DNA of 64,000 nt from an uncultured Bacteroidales bacterium (GCA_900318355.1 ONKE01000024.1:62001-126000); one strand, 5' to 3'; positions 42,104-51,249 are shown, numbered from the stretch's first letter. Translations and numbers: made by a program. The notes: generated from the letters alone by a model not told the origin.

Positions 42104-42931
42104 TTATTTTGTAAACATGGCTTTGACAAGGTCCTTGTGGCGGTGGACGGTGTTGAACAGGGCCTCGATGTTGACCTTGCTCTCGGCGCCGTCAGGGTTG
42201 GCATAGACCTGGATGAATCCGCCGGGCAGCTGCTCGGTGTAGAGGGAATCGGGATTGAGCGTCGTGCCGTAGTCGAAGTAGAGTTTCTCCGTGATTTCGG
42301 CGATGGAGGCGCTCAGGAGCACATCCTGACGGTCGAGGATGACGATGGGGTCGATGATGTTCTCAAGGTCACGGACCTGATGCGTGGAGATTACGATTAC
42401 GGAATCTTCAGCGGTGTAGCGGGTAATCGCGCTGCGGAACTGGGTCTTGGAAGGGATATCGAGCCCGTTGGTCGGCTCATCCATCAGCAGATGCCTGACG
42501 TTGCAGGCCAGGGCGAAGGAGATGTAGGTCTTTTTGAGCTGTCCGGCGGACATTTTGTCCATCCTCTTGGAAGCGTCGGTCTCGAAAAGCTGCATCAACT
42601 CGCGGAACTTATTGAAGTCGAAACGCGGCCAGAAGCAGCCTACGCTTTTGGCATACTGCTCAGCGGTCATCGCCACCGGAGCCACCTCGTCGGGAAGATA
42701 GTACTGAGCCGCAAGGAAGTCCGGCTTCCTGTCGTAAGGGACCATGCCGTCGGAGACGATTGTCCCGGCCTGGGGCTTCTTCAGCCCGGCCAAAAGAGTC
42801 AGGAGCGTGGTCTTCCCCACTCCGTTCTCGCCGAGGAGCCCGTAGATGCGGCCCTCCTCCAGCGTCATCGTAATGTTCTTGATTACAGGCGCTTGCCCAT
42901 AACTGAACGCAAGGTTTTCAATACGTATCAT
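42104..42931 (-). CDS. ABC transporter ATP-binding protein
   Basis: 275 residues. Walker A 'GLLGENGVGKTTLLTLL', signature 'KMSAGQLKKTYISFALA', Walker B 'HLLMDEPTNGLDI' and switch His 'VIVISTHQVRD' are all present, so it should be active. The last 60 residues are an accessory domain found in YtrB-like ATPases. First gene of the operon with permease, GntR and DUF2807; the ATG lies directly beside the operator. Confidence 0.9.
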   Translation of the reverse strand: MIRIENLAFSYGQAPVIKNITMTLEEGRIYGLLGENGVGKTTLLTLLAGLKKPQAGTIVSDGMVPYDRKPDFLAAQYYLPDEVAPVAMTAEQYAKSVGCFWPRFDFNKFRELMQLFETDASKRMDKMSAGQLKKTYISFALACNVRHLLMDEPTNGLDIPSKTQFRSAITRYTAEDSVIVISTHQVRDLENIIDPIVILDRQDVLLSASIAEITEKLYFDYGTTLNPDSLYTEQLPGGFIQVYANPDGAESKVNIEALFNTVHRHKDLVKAMFTK

Positions 42932-42932
42932 T

Positions 42933-42954
42933 GTGTATTAGTTCAATAGTACAC
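42933..42954. promoter_or_regulatory. Inverted repeat, probable GntR operator
   Basis: GTGTATTA and TAGTACAC are 8-bp arms with one mismatch separated by 6 bp. The repeat fills the space between the -7 element (42957-42964) and the start codon (42931), overlapping the expected transcription start. YtrA-type regulators bind repeats of the general form GTnnTA...TAnnAC, so autorepression is likely. Confidence 0.65.
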
Positions 42955-42956
42955 TG

Positions 42957-42987
42957 CAAAGATAGTAAAGTTTTCCATAGCCGCAAA
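42957..42987 (-). promoter_or_regulatory. Promoter of the ABC-GntR operon
   Basis: Minus-strand TTTG at 42987-42984 and TATCTTTG at 42964-42957 with a 19-bp spacer, an exact consensus. The leader is about 20 nt and is filled by the inverted repeat. Confidence 0.75.
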
Positions 42988-43127
42988 CTTTTTTTTGATT
43001 TTTTTTGCAATCAGATTGCGACTCGGGTTAACATCTGCAGCACAATGCCACCTCGGTGGTGGCGCACAACCTCGCCCGCACGGAGCACGTCCTGGTCGCC
43101 CCCGCCCGCTACAATAACGGCGGCAAG

Positions 43128-44636
43128 TTACGCCTGATGGGCGGGACGGAGGAGGTCGAGGACGACCTTGACGGGGTTGAAGGTCTCCAGGGGGACCTCA
43201 ACGAAGAGGGTGTTCCAGTCGGACATGGCGCCGTTCCAGAGGCCGGGGAGCTCGAGGGCGCGCAAGGGGCGGCCCTGGTAGCTCTTGGAGCTGATGAAGC
43301 CGGCTTCCTCGTCGACGTAGCGGAGCAGGTCGAACTTTTCGCCCTTGTAGTTACGCAGGCAGCAGACAAGGTCGACGGGGTTGAAGTGAGTGGCCCTCGA
43401 GAGGATGTCGGCGCTGCGGGGGGATGAAGGGTCGATCTGGACGCTTTCGAGAATCTGGAGGTTGGACGATCCGTCTTTGCCGGCGATGATGAATGGTCCG
43501 CCGCCGGGCTCGCCCTCGTTGCGAACCATGCCGCAGACGCGGATGGGACGGTCGAGCTTGGAACGGAGAAGGGCCACGCGGTCGGCCGGATTGGGCTCCA
43601 GAGGCAGCTGGATGCAGAGGACGCGGTCGAGGAACGACTCTATCCGGTCGCACAGGCGGCGGCAGGAATCCGACGCGGGATCGGACTCGGCGTCGAGGCC
43701 GCGGAGGAATTCGAAGATGGTATCGCGAAGCTCCAGGCAACGGCCCATCAGCACCTTCTTCCAGCGTGCGGTTACGGGCAGCATGCGCGCGTGCGCGACA
43801 TTATCTATATTCTTGATGGAGACGAGTTCCTCCTCAACGTTGTTCAGATTGTAGATCAAGGCGCCATGGCCGGCAGGACGGAAAAGCAGACGGCCTTCGT
43901 CGGTGCGGAAAGGCTTGCCGGAAGGGTCGACGGCGACAGTGTCGGTGGCGGGGTCCTGGAAGGTGAAACGGACGTTGTAGCTGATGCCGTAGCGGGATTC
44001 GAACTTCGCACGAACCTCCTCCAGGGCATCTTCAAACAGGGCTTTGTGCTCGGGAGAGATGGTTACGGTGAGCGAGGCGGTGCCATCGGCGTTGCGCATG
44101 TATTCCTGTGCCTCGACAAGGTGTTCGGCAAAGGCGGTGCGGACCTCGTCGCCGTAGCGGTGGAAGGCAATGACGCCCTTGGGCTTGGAGCCGTAGCCAA
44201 GGCCCGGATAATTGAGAACGGCATCTGCGACCTTAAGCCTGTATGCCGCCGAATCTTCCTCCTGCCCGAACAGGGATTCGGAATAAAAAGCGAAATCCTT
44301 AATACGGGAAGCAAGGCGACCCACCGGAGAATCGGCTCCGGGATCATTTCCGGCCTTGAGGCTGTCCAGCCCGGAAAAGATATCCTTGAACATGCGGGAC
44401 GCCGCGCCGGAAGCCGGAACGAACTTGCAGCGCCCGGCGACGGAAGCCGAGTCGGCATAGGCGGCGGCACGGTCGGCCTGGGAAGGGGTAAGGACCTCGA
44501 TGCCGCGCTCGGGAGTGGCCGGGCCGACAATCTTCATCCACGGAAAACCTTTTTTGAAACGGTCCACCTGCTTCTGGACCTGGGGCGCGGAAGTGCCACG
44601 CTCCGCGAAAATGCGGATATCTTCTTGAGTGAACAT
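43128..44636 (-). CDS. DUF4301 family protein
   Basis: 502 residues, the typical size of DUF4301, a Bacteroidota protein family. The N-terminus 'FVPASGAASRMFKDIFSGLD' with the G-A-A-S-R-M pattern is reminiscent of nucleotidyltransferase loops (P-A-G-G-x-x-R-L/M), and 'KPKGVIAFHRYGDEVRTAFAEHL' resembles the KP-loop of sugar-phosphate nucleotidyltransferases. Role unknown; a nucleotide-sugar-type activity is inference only. It is the last gene of the recF-DUF721-pdxB operon, 6 bp after pdxB. Confidence 0.8.
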   Translation of the reverse strand: MFTQEDIRIFAERGTSAPQVQKQVDRFKKGFPWMKIVGPATPERGIEVLTPSQADRAAAYADSASVAGRCKFVPASGAASRMFKDIFSGLDSLKAGNDPGADSPVGRLASRIKDFAFYSESLFGQEEDSAAYRLKVADAVLNYPGLGYGSKPKGVIAFHRYGDEVRTAFAEHLVEAQEYMRNADGTASLTVTISPEHKALFEDALEEVRAKFESRYGISYNVRFTFQDPATDTVAVDPSGKPFRTDEGRLLFRPAGHGALIYNLNNVEEELVSIKNIDNVAHARMLPVTARWKKVLMGRCLELRDTIFEFLRGLDAESDPASDSCRRLCDRIESFLDRVLCIQLPLEPNPADRVALLRSKLDRPIRVCGMVRNEGEPGGGPFIIAGKDGSSNLQILESVQIDPSSPRSADILSRATHFNPVDLVCCLRNYKGEKFDLLRYVDEEAGFISSKSYQGRPLRALELPGLWNGAMSDWNTLFVEVPLETFNPVKVVLDLLRPAHQA

Positions 44637-44642
44637 ATTGAT

Positions 44643-45677
44643 TCAGGCGATAAAGAATTCTCTGCGGTAATTATAGTTCGAACGCAACTCCTCGAAACGG
44701 GAAGGATCGAGCCGGAAGAGGAAGTCGTCGGTAAATATCGGATAGTTATACTGGAAAATGGCGGCTATCTCGCCCTGGGTCTTGCCGCGAAGGTCGAGCT
44801 TTACCGCTTCATTTTCAGGCAGTTCCGTCTTGGGGAAGAACTCGAACAAAGGCTGGATGCCGAAATAGTGGGCCACCGCCCTCACTGCCGCCGCCGTGCC
44901 GTTTTGCTTGCCCTGGTAGGAGTAGCCGGCAATGTGGGGAGTGGCGATGGCCACCTTGTCAAGCAGTTCGAGATTGATGTCGGGCTCATTTTCCCACGTG
45001 TCGATGATTACGGGGCCGAGGCGCCGGATTGCCGAGAGCAGAGCAGCCTCGTCCACCACCTCGCCGCGGGAAGCATTGATGAAAAAGGCTCCCGGCTTCA
45101 TGCGGCGGAAAAAATCGGCATTTGCCATATGGCGTGTCTGCTCGTTCAGCGGGACGTGCAAGGTCACGATATCGGACTCCGCCAGCAGCCGCTCCAGCGA
45201 GCAGAACTCGAACGGCCCTTCGGCGGCTTCACGCGGAGGGTCGTAGCGAAGCACGTGGAACCCAAGCGTCATGGCGGTGTTGTCGACACGCCGGCCGACA
45301 TTGCCGACTCCGATGATGCCGAGGGTCTTCCCTTCCAGGGAAATGCTTTTGCGGGAAGCGGCGCCGTAGAGGGCCGAGAACACATATTGCATTACGCCTC
45401 CGGAATTGCATCCGGCAGCATTTCTGACCATGATCCCGTTGGCGTCGCACCACTCCTCGTCGATATGGTCGGTGCCGATTGTCGCCGTGGCGATAATCTT
45501 AACCTTAGAACCTTCGAGAAGGGCGGCGTTGCAGTGGGTGCGCGTCCTGATGATCAGGGCGTCGGCGTCGCGGACGACCTCCCGGTCAATTTCGCTCCCG
45601 GGCAGTGATACTACCTCAAAATAAGGATCCAGAACCCCTTCCAGGAAAGGGACAGCCTTGTCGACTACTATTTTCAT
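44643..45677 (-). CDS. pdxB: 4-phosphoerythronate dehydrogenase PdxB
   Basis: 344 residues of the D-2-hydroxyacid dehydrogenase family. 'LGIIGVGNVGRRVDNTAMTLG' binds NAD; Arg in 'NASRGEVVDEAAL', a Glu in 'WENEPDIN' and His in 'ATPHIAGYSYQGK' are the catalytic set. 'TIGTDHID' and 'GCNSGGVMQYVFSAL' fit PdxB more closely than SerA. The C-terminal PdxB dimerisation domain is present. Reaction: oxidation of 4-phospho-D-erythronate in pyridoxal phosphate synthesis. It overlaps the DUF721 gene by 4 bp. Confidence 0.9.
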   Translation of the reverse strand: MKIVVDKAVPFLEGVLDPYFEVVSLPGSEIDREVVRDADALIIRTRTHCNAALLEGSKVKIIATATIGTDHIDEEWCDANGIMVRNAAGCNSGGVMQYVFSALYGAASRKSISLEGKTLGIIGVGNVGRRVDNTAMTLGFHVLRYDPPREAAEGPFEFCSLERLLAESDIVTLHVPLNEQTRHMANADFFRRMKPGAFFINASRGEVVDEAALLSAIRRLGPVIIDTWENEPDINLELLDKVAIATPHIAGYSYQGKQNGTAAAVRAVAHYFGIQPLFEFFPKTELPENEAVKLDLRGKTQGEIAAIFQYNYPIFTDDFLFRLDPSRFEELRSNYNYRREFFIA

Positions 45678-45997
45678 CTCAAAACTATGTTTTTCACTTC
45701 ATCCTTTGAAGAATCGAAAAGCGGATCGCGCGAGAGCTCGTCTCCGAGCATGGAGAGGATGGTCTGGCGCTGGAAATATAGCTGGTCGCGGACCACGGAG
45801 GAGGAGATCCAGACGGTAAGGGTGCCGCTGCGGTATTCCTTGCCTATGGTGAACCTTTCCGCACCCGAGACCGCATCCCACGCCGCGAAAATGCGCTGGC
45901 GGTTCAGGCCCGAGGCGAGCTTCATCTCGGAAATGTAGTCCCGGATTATGGTCTCCATGTCCACCGCTTCCTTGCGGGCTATACGATACTGGCTCAT
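45674..45997 (-). CDS. DUF721 (DciA-like) protein
   Basis: 107 residues. The segment 'IFAAWDAVSGAERFTIGKEYRSGTLTVWISSSVVRDQLYF' with C-terminal helix is the DUF721/DciA signature. DciA recruits or loads the replicative helicase in bacteria without DnaC; that function fits the position directly after recF, overlapping it by 4 bp. Confidence 0.85.
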   Translation of the reverse strand: MSQYRIARKEAVDMETIIRDYISEMKLASGLNRQRIFAAWDAVSGAERFTIGKEYRSGTLTVWISSSVVRDQLYFQRQTILSMLGDELSRDPLFDSSKDEVKNIVLR

Positions 45998-47097
45998 ACC
46001 TCGACGGGAGTATAGTTGCCGCCAACAGACTCGAAGAAGGCGCTGTCGCCCGTTATGCCGCCCACGATATCCCGAAGGCGGACCTTGTTGCTGTCGGTGA
46101 TGAAAATCTGACCGAAATCCTCTCCGGCCACAAGGGAGAGAAGGTTGGAGATGCGACCCATGTCCAGCTTGTCGAAGACGTCGTCCAGCAGGAGGATGGG
46201 GGCGATGCCGCAGGAGGCTTTCATGATATCGTACTGGGCGAATTTCAGCGAGACGAGGAAACTCTTCTGCTGGCCCTGAGAACCGCAGCGGCGTATCGGA
46301 TGGCCTTCCATGTCGAAGAGGATGTCGTCGCGCTGGAGCCCGCAGGAAGTGAACCGGAGAATCTTGTCCTTTTCCCGCGAAGATGCAAGCAAGGAGGCCA
46401 GGGAGTCTTTTTCGAGGTCGGACCTGTACGATACCGACACCGTCTCCTGCCCGCCGGAAAGGAGGGCATAGTAACGCGCAAGCACAGGCTCAAGCTCCTT
46501 GACGAAGCCGGCGCGGCGTTCGTAGATGCGGGACGCGACAGCGTCCATGCGAAGGTCGAGCACCTCCAGCAGCCCGTCGTCGGCGCGGTCGGCCTTGAGG
46601 ACGGCGTTGCGCTGGGCCAGGAGCCGGTTGTATTGCTGCATGGCCGAGAGGTATTCCCTGTCCATCTGGGAGAGGACGGCATTGAGGAAACGGCGCCTCT
46701 CCTCGCCCGACTCGCTGACAAGGGAACCGTCGGAAGGGCATACGAGCACGACCGGCAGGGTGCCGATATGGTCGGAGATGCGGTCGACGGGTTTGTCGTC
46801 GCGGCGGAGCTTCTTCTGCCCGCCGGCCTCGACCCGCAGCGAAAAGCGGGAAGAAAGGCCGCCGCCCATGGCGTAAGTCCCGGCCAGGGAGAAACGCTCG
46901 GTCCCATGGCGGAAGCAGTAGCGGTCGGAAGGGCTGAAGGCGCTCTTGGTCATGGAGAGATAGTAGACGGCGTCTATGAGGTTGGTCTTTCCCTCGCCGT
47001 TATTGCCTGATATACAGTTGACATTGGGCGAGAACGAGAGTTCCGCCAGGGCGATGTTCCGGAAATCCTGAACCACTATTTTCTCCATCAGGGCCAT
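45994..47097 (-). CDS. recF: DNA replication and repair protein RecF
   Basis: 367 residues as annotated from the ATG at 47097; the ATG at 47088 ('MEKIVVQDFRNIALAEL') is an equally plausible start and fits the family N-terminus better. SMC-like ATPase: Walker A 'GNNGEGKTNLIDAVYYLS', signature 'RRCGSQGQQKSFLVSLKFAQ', Walker B 'PILLLDDVFDKLD'. Role: loads RecA at gaps with RecO and RecR. First gene of a four-gene operon; a TAATTTTG element lies at 47112-47105, very close to the start. Confidence 0.95.
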   Translation of the reverse strand: MALMEKIVVQDFRNIALAELSFSPNVNCISGNNGEGKTNLIDAVYYLSMTKSAFSPSDRYCFRHGTERFSLAGTYAMGGGLSSRFSLRVEAGGQKKLRRDDKPVDRISDHIGTLPVVLVCPSDGSLVSESGEERRRFLNAVLSQMDREYLSAMQQYNRLLAQRNAVLKADRADDGLLEVLDLRMDAVASRIYERRAGFVKELEPVLARYYALLSGGQETVSVSYRSDLEKDSLASLLASSREKDKILRFTSCGLQRDDILFDMEGHPIRRCGSQGQQKSFLVSLKFAQYDIMKASCGIAPILLLDDVFDKLDMGRISNLLSLVAGEDFGQIFITDSNKVRLRDIVGGITGDSAFFESVGGNYTPVEV

Positions 47098-47160
47098 AGC
47101 AGTGCAAAATTAATCAAAAAAGCGCAAATGAGCAACGGGACGCAGAAAATGGGAACACAA

Positions 47161-47191
47161 TTGGAGATTCCGGCAAATTTTGCTATATTTG
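47161..47191 (+). promoter_or_regulatory. Promoter of the TPR-yebC unit
   Basis: TATATTTG at 47184-47191 with TTGG at 47161-47164, 19 bp apart. The leader before the ATG at 47234 is about 38 nt, A-rich, without Shine-Dalgarno. It faces away from the recF promoter at 47105-47112. Confidence 0.65.
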
Positions 47192-47233
47192 CAGGCTATT
47201 AGCGCCAAGAAGAATAATAACAAATACAGAAAT

Positions 47234-47917
47234 ATGGCAAAAGACAATCTCAAGGAGCAGGAAAAGCTCCAGCAGGAAAAGGTGGAAGAACGCGTTTCCG
47301 CCATCGAGACCTTCTTCAATGAAAACGGTAAGTTCATCTGGGGCTGCCTCGCAGCCATCGTAGTGGTCGGCGCCATCGTCCTGGCCGTCCAGCACTTCTA
47401 CGTCCAGCCCAAGAAAGCCGAAGCCCGCAATCAGATGTACCCGGCCGAGGCTTCCTTCCGCAACGGCGAATACGAGCTCGCGCTCAAGGGAGACGGCAAC
47501 GTCCTCGGCTTCGAGCAGATCATCGCCGACTACGGCAGCAAGGCCGGCGCAGCCGCTTTCCTCTACGCGGGAGAGTGCGAGCTCGAGCTCGGCAACTACG
47601 AACAGGCCGTTTCCTACCTTAAGAAATACAAAGGCAAAGAGCCCATCATGGCCGCCCGCGCCCTGTCCGCATGCGGCGACGCCCTCGTAGCCCTTGAAAA
47701 GAACGCCGAAGCCCTCGCCTGCTACGAAAAAGCAGCCGCCAAGGCCGACAACCAGTTCGCCGCCTCCTATCTCTTCCGCGCCGGAGTCCTCAGCGAGGAA
47801 ATGGGCGAAAGCGCCAAGGCCCTTGCCTTCTACAAGAAAATCAAGGACCAGTATCCCCAGTCCATGGAAGGATACGACATCGACAAGTATATCGCCAGGA
47901 TCGAAAACGCGCAGTAA
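47234..47917 (+). CDS. Membrane-anchored tetratricopeptide-repeat protein
   Basis: 227 residues from the ATG at 47234 ('MAKDNLKEQEKLQQEK'). A charged, coiled-coil-like N-terminus (1-30) precedes one membrane helix ('FIWGCLAAIVVVGAIVLAVQHFY'), then TPR-like helical pairs ('AAAFLYAGECELELGNYEQAVSYLKKYKG', 'ARALSACGDALVALEKNAEALACYEKAA'). The topology resembles YfgM, a periplasmic chaperone partner of the Sec translocon, but this is inference. It lies 2 bp before yebC. Confidence 0.8.
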   Translation: MAKDNLKEQEKLQQEKVEERVSAIETFFNENGKFIWGCLAAIVVVGAIVLAVQHFYVQPKKAEARNQMYPAEASFRNGEYELALKGDGNVLGFEQIIADYGSKAGAAAFLYAGECELELGNYEQAVSYLKKYKGKEPIMAARALSACGDALVALEKNAEALACYEKAAAKADNQFAASYLFRAGVLSEEMGESAKALAFYKKIKDQYPQSMEGYDIDKYIARIENAQ

Positions 47918-47919
47918 TC

Positions 47920-48672
47920 ATGGGAAGAGCATTTGAATTCAGAAAGGAGCGCAAGCTGAAGCGCTGGGGCCACATGGCCCGCGTCTTCACCAAGCTCGGC
48001 AAGGAAATCACCATCGCCGTCAAGAACGGCGGTCCCGACGTAACCGGCAACCCGCGTCTGCGCGCCCTCATGGCCGAGGCCCGCTCCGAACAGATGCCCA
48101 AGGAAAACATCGAGCGCGCCATCAAGAAGGCGACCGACAAGACCCTCGGCGACTTCAAGGAGCTCGTCTATGAAGGCTACGGCCCCTACGGCATCGCCTA
48201 CCTCGTAGAAGCCGCGACCGACAACAACACCCGCACAGTCGCCAACGTCCGCAGCTACTTCACCAAGTGCGGCGGCTCCCTCGGCACCAGCGGCAGCGTT
48301 GCCTTCATGTTCGACCACAAGTGCGTTTTCCGCATCAAGGAAGACCCTGCAAAGCCCATCGACGTCGACGAACTCGAGCTCGAGCTCATCGACTACGGCG
48401 CTGAAGAAGTATTCAAGCAGGAAGTCGAAGACGAAGATGAAAACGTGACCGTCGAAATCAACATCTACGGCGACTACACAGCCTACGGAGCAATCCAGAA
48501 ATTCATCGAGGAAAACGGCTACGACCTCATCTCCGGCGGTTTCGAGCGCATCCCCAACGTCGACCTCAAAGACGTTACGCCCGAGCAGCGCGCCACCCTC
48601 GACAAGCTCACCGGCCTGCTCGAAGACGACGAGGACGTGACCAACGTCTACACCACGATGAAGCCCGAATAA
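47920..48672 (+). CDS. YebC/PmpR family protein
   Basis: 250 residues, full family length. The start 'MGRAFEFRKERKLKRWGHMARVFTKLGKEI' is diagnostic, followed by 'NPRLRALMAEARSEQMPKENIERAIKKA' and 'YEGYGPYGIAYLVEAATDNNTRT'. YebC proteins were first described as regulators and more recently linked to translation of polyproline stretches; which applies here is not visible. A strong terminator follows. Confidence 0.95.
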   Translation: MGRAFEFRKERKLKRWGHMARVFTKLGKEITIAVKNGGPDVTGNPRLRALMAEARSEQMPKENIERAIKKATDKTLGDFKELVYEGYGPYGIAYLVEAATDNNTRTVANVRSYFTKCGGSLGTSGSVAFMFDHKCVFRIKEDPAKPIDVDELELELIDYGAEEVFKQEVEDEDENVTVEINIYGDYTAYGAIQKFIEENGYDLISGGFERIPNVDLKDVTPEQRATLDKLTGLLEDDEDVTNVYTTMKPE

Positions 48673-48694
48673 GGGGCGCTCGGAATTCAGCGAT

Positions 48695-48728
48695 AAAGGG
48701 GACGACCGGAACAGTCGTCCTCTTTTTT
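48695..48728 (+). terminator. Terminator after yebC
   Basis: A 12-bp stem with one G-T pair (48695-48706 with 48714-48725), loop CGGAACA, and a run of T (48723-48728). Confidence 0.85.
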
Positions 48729-48751
48729 ATGGTTTAAACGCAAATTATGCT

Positions 48752-48759
48752 TATATTTG
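48752..48759 (+). promoter_or_regulatory. -7 element of the decarboxylase operon
   Basis: TATATTTG matches the consensus and lies 28 bp before the ATG at 48788. The -33 region overlaps the preceding terminator's T run and has no clear TTTG. Confidence 0.55.
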
Positions 48760-48787
48760 CGAGTTATAACAATCTAAACCACCTTTT

Positions 48788-50344
48788 ATGAGTATCCAGC
48801 AGGATAACATCAAAAAACTCGTGGAACGCCGCGCTGCAGCGCGGCTTGGCGGAGGGGCCAAACGCATCGAGGCCCAGCATCAGAAAGGCAAACTGACGGC
48901 ACGCGAGCGCCTGTCGCTCCTTCTGGACAAAGGATCTTTCGAAGAATTCGACATGTTCGTCCAGCACCGCTGCACCAACTTCGGAATGGAAAAGCAGCAC
49001 TTCGACGGAGACGGCGTCGTAACCGGCTGCGGCACCATCGACGGCCGCATCGTATATGTCTACGCCCAGGATTTCACCGTCAGCGGCGGCTCCCTGTCCA
49101 AGACCATGAGCGAAAAAATCTGCAAGGTAATGGACATGGCCCTTCGCGCCGGGGCTCCCTGCATAGGTCTTAACGATTCCGGCGGCGCACGCATCCAGGA
49201 AGGCATCGACGCCCTGGCGGGCTACGCCGAGATTTTCGAGCGCAACATCCTCGCCTCGGGCGTCATCCCCCAGCTCTCGGGCATCTTCGGCCCCTGCGCC
49301 GGCGGAGCTGTCTACTCCCCCGCCCTGACCGACTTCACCCTGATGGTCAAAAACACCTCCTACATGTTCCTTACCGGCCCGGCCGTCGTAAAGAGCGTGC
49401 TCGGAGAGGAAGTGAGCCAGGAAGAGCTCGGCGGCGCTGGAGTCCATTCGGCCAAGAGCGGCGTGGCCCATTTTGCCGCTGAAAGCGAGCAGGAAGGCAT
49501 TGCAACCCTGCGCGAACTCCTTTCCTACATCCCCCAGAACAACCGCGAGGAAGCCCCCGAAGTTCCCACTTCCGACCCCTACAACAGGGTAGACGACTTC
49601 CTCAACGAAATAATCCCCGACAACCCCAACCAGGCCTACGACATGTACTCGGTCATCGGCAGCATCGTCGACGACGGCCGCTTCCTTGAGGTCCACCGCG
49701 ACTTCGCCCGCAACATCATCGTAGGGTTTGCCCGCATGAACGGCCGCAGCGTTGGCATCGTGGCCAACCAGCCCAAGGTGCTCGCAGGCGTCCTCGACAT
49801 TAACGCATCCCGCAAGGGAGCCCGTTTCGTGCGCTTCTGCGATGCCTTCAACATCCCACTGGTGACGCTTGTCGACGTGCCAGGCTTCCTTCCCGGCACC
49901 CAGCAGGAATACGGCGCTGTCATCACCAACGGGGCCAAGCTCCTTTACGCCTATGGCGAAGCCACCGTCCCCAAGGTGACCGTCACGCTCAGGAAATCCT
50001 ACGGTGGCTCCCACATCGTGATGAGCTGCAAGCAGCTGCGCGGCGACATCAACTACGCCTGGCCCTCCGCGGAAATCGCAGTAATGGGAGCCGACGGCGC
50101 GGTCAACGTCCTCTACGCCAAGGACCTGAAGGCCGATCCCGAACATGCCGCCGAGATTTTCGAACAGAAGAAGAAAGAATACGTCGACCTCTTCAGCAAC
50201 CCCTACCAGGCTGCCCAGAAGGGCTATATCGACGATGTGATAGAGCCCCGCAACACCCGCTTCCGCATTATCCGCGCCCTTGAACAGCTGCGCGGCAAAC
50301 GCCAGGATGCCCCGGCCCGCAAACACGACAACCTGCCGCTGTGA
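48788..50344 (+). CDS. Carboxyltransferase subunit of a biotin-dependent decarboxylase (methylmalonyl-CoA type)
   Basis: 518 residues of the acyl-CoA carboxylase beta / MmdA family. Two crotonase-like halves are visible: '[20 protein letters not shown]' and '[19 protein letters not shown]' form the first oxyanion site, '[18 protein letters not shown]' and '[11 protein letters not shown]' the second. It moves the carboxyl group from the acyl-CoA to biotin. No biotin carboxylase is encoded nearby, whereas OadG-, biotin- and OadB-type subunits follow, so this is a sodium-pumping decarboxylase. Methylmalonyl-CoA is the most likely substrate in a propionate-forming Bacteroidales; this is inferred from family and context. 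Confidence 0.9.
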   Translation: MSIQQDNIKKLVERRAAARLGGGAKRIEAQHQKGKLTARERLSLLLDKGSFEEFDMFVQHRCTNFGMEKQHFDGDGVVTGCGTIDGRIVYVYAQDFTVSGGSLSKTMSEKICKVMDMALRAGAPCIGLNDSGGARIQEGIDALAGYAEIFERNILASGVIPQLSGIFGPCAGGAVYSPALTDFTLMVKNTSYMFLTGPAVVKSVLGEEVSQEELGGAGVHSAKSGVAHFAAESEQEGIATLRELLSYIPQNNREEAPEVPTSDPYNRVDDFLNEIIPDNPNQAYDMYSVIGSIVDDGRFLEVHRDFARNIIVGFARMNGRSVGIVANQPKVLAGVLDINASRKGARFVRFCDAFNIPLVTLVDVPGFLPGTQQEYGAVITNGAKLLYAYGEATVPKVTVTLRKSYGGSHIVMSCKQLRGDINYAWPSAEIAVMGADGAVNVLYAKDLKADPEHAAEIFEQKKKEYVDLFSNPYQAAQKGYIDDVIEPRNTRFRIIRALEQLRGKRQDAPARKHDNLPL

Positions 50345-51240
50345 TGAAACGCCTTTCACTACTTGTCGCCGGCCTTCTGGCTTCGGTGCTGAGTCTGAGG
50401 GCGCAGAACGTCCGCGACCTCATAGTGGCTGAGGTGATGCCGACTCCCGACAGCACTTCGCTCATGGACGGCTACGGACGCCGCTCGGGGTGGATCGAGC
50501 TCTACAACACCTCGACCGGCACCGTAAACTACGGCGGATGCTTCCTGACCGACGACCCTTCCAACCTGAAAAAGAGCCCCATACCCTCCTGGGACAGGGC
50601 CACGCAGCTTGGGCCGCGCCAGAGCGTCATCTTCTACGCCTCCGGCAATGGCGCCGAAGGCACCTACTACGCCGGATTCACCCTTCGTCCCGGCGCGACC
50701 GTCTACCTTGTCAGCAACGACGGCCGCACGGTGGTTGATTCCCTGCACGTTCCCGCGGACATGCCCGCCGGGAAGTCGGTCATGAAGAAACCGGTCGACA
50801 TCAGGGAAAAGATCTTCGAAGTGGTCGCGGAGCCTTCGATACCGTCCCCGGCCATGGTCAACAAAGACACCGACTCCGAGACGAAAGGCCAGATAATGGC
50901 CCGCAAAGACCCTCACGGCTTCATTCTCTCGGTTGTTTCCGTGTCAGTCGTATTCAGCGCCCTGGCCCTGCTGTGGTTCTTCTTCGCCACGCTGTTCTCT
51001 CCCCGGAAGCCGAAGGAAAAGGCCGCAAAGCCCGCCAAGGCCGACGGTGAAGTGGCCGCTGCAATCGCAATGGCCCTCGACATGGAACAGGACGGCGACA
51101 CCTACGCGGCCATCGCCATGGCCATCCACCTGTACCTGAACGATTCCGTCCACGACGCCGAAAGCTTCGTACTGACCATCCGTCCGAAAGAGTCGGCATG
51201 GAACGACAAATCCCTCAATTTCAGAAAACTCCCAAGATAA
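50344..51240 (+). CDS. OadG-like subunit with N-terminal lamin-tail domain
   Basis: 298 residues from the ATG at 50344 (shared base with the upstream stop; TGATG). A signal peptide ('LVAGLLASVLSLRAQ') is followed by a lamin-tail-like beta sandwich (about 20-125: 'VAEVMPTPDSTSLMDGYGRRSGWIELYN', 'YGGCFLTDDPSNLKK'). A single membrane helix (about 197-217, 'VVSVSVVFSALALLWFFFATLF') with a charged cytoplasmic tail is the OadG-like part. OadG proteins hold the complex together at the membrane. The lamin-tail part would lie in the periplasm; its binding partner is unknown. Confidence 0.8.
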   Translation: MKRLSLLVAGLLASVLSLRAQNVRDLIVAEVMPTPDSTSLMDGYGRRSGWIELYNTSTGTVNYGGCFLTDDPSNLKKSPIPSWDRATQLGPRQSVIFYASGNGAEGTYYAGFTLRPGATVYLVSNDGRTVVDSLHVPADMPAGKSVMKKPVDIREKIFEVVAEPSIPSPAMVNKDTDSETKGQIMARKDPHGFILSVVSVSVVFSALALLWFFFATLFSPRKPKEKAAKPAKADGEVAAAIAMALDMEQDGDTYAAIAMAIHLYLNDSVHDAESFVLTIRPKESAWNDKSLNFRKLPR

Positions 51241-51249
51241 TCCGTCAAC

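Noticed and set aside
43020..43127. GC-rich segment with a GCCACC...GGTGGC pairing between the ABC operon and DUF4301
   Set aside because: The pairing is short, there is no T run on the minus strand side that would fit a terminator for DUF4301, and no gene remnant could be recognised.
48764..50359. 531-codon minus-strand frame opposite the carboxyltransferase
   Set aside because: Antisense shadow; the plus-strand protein has all family motifs.
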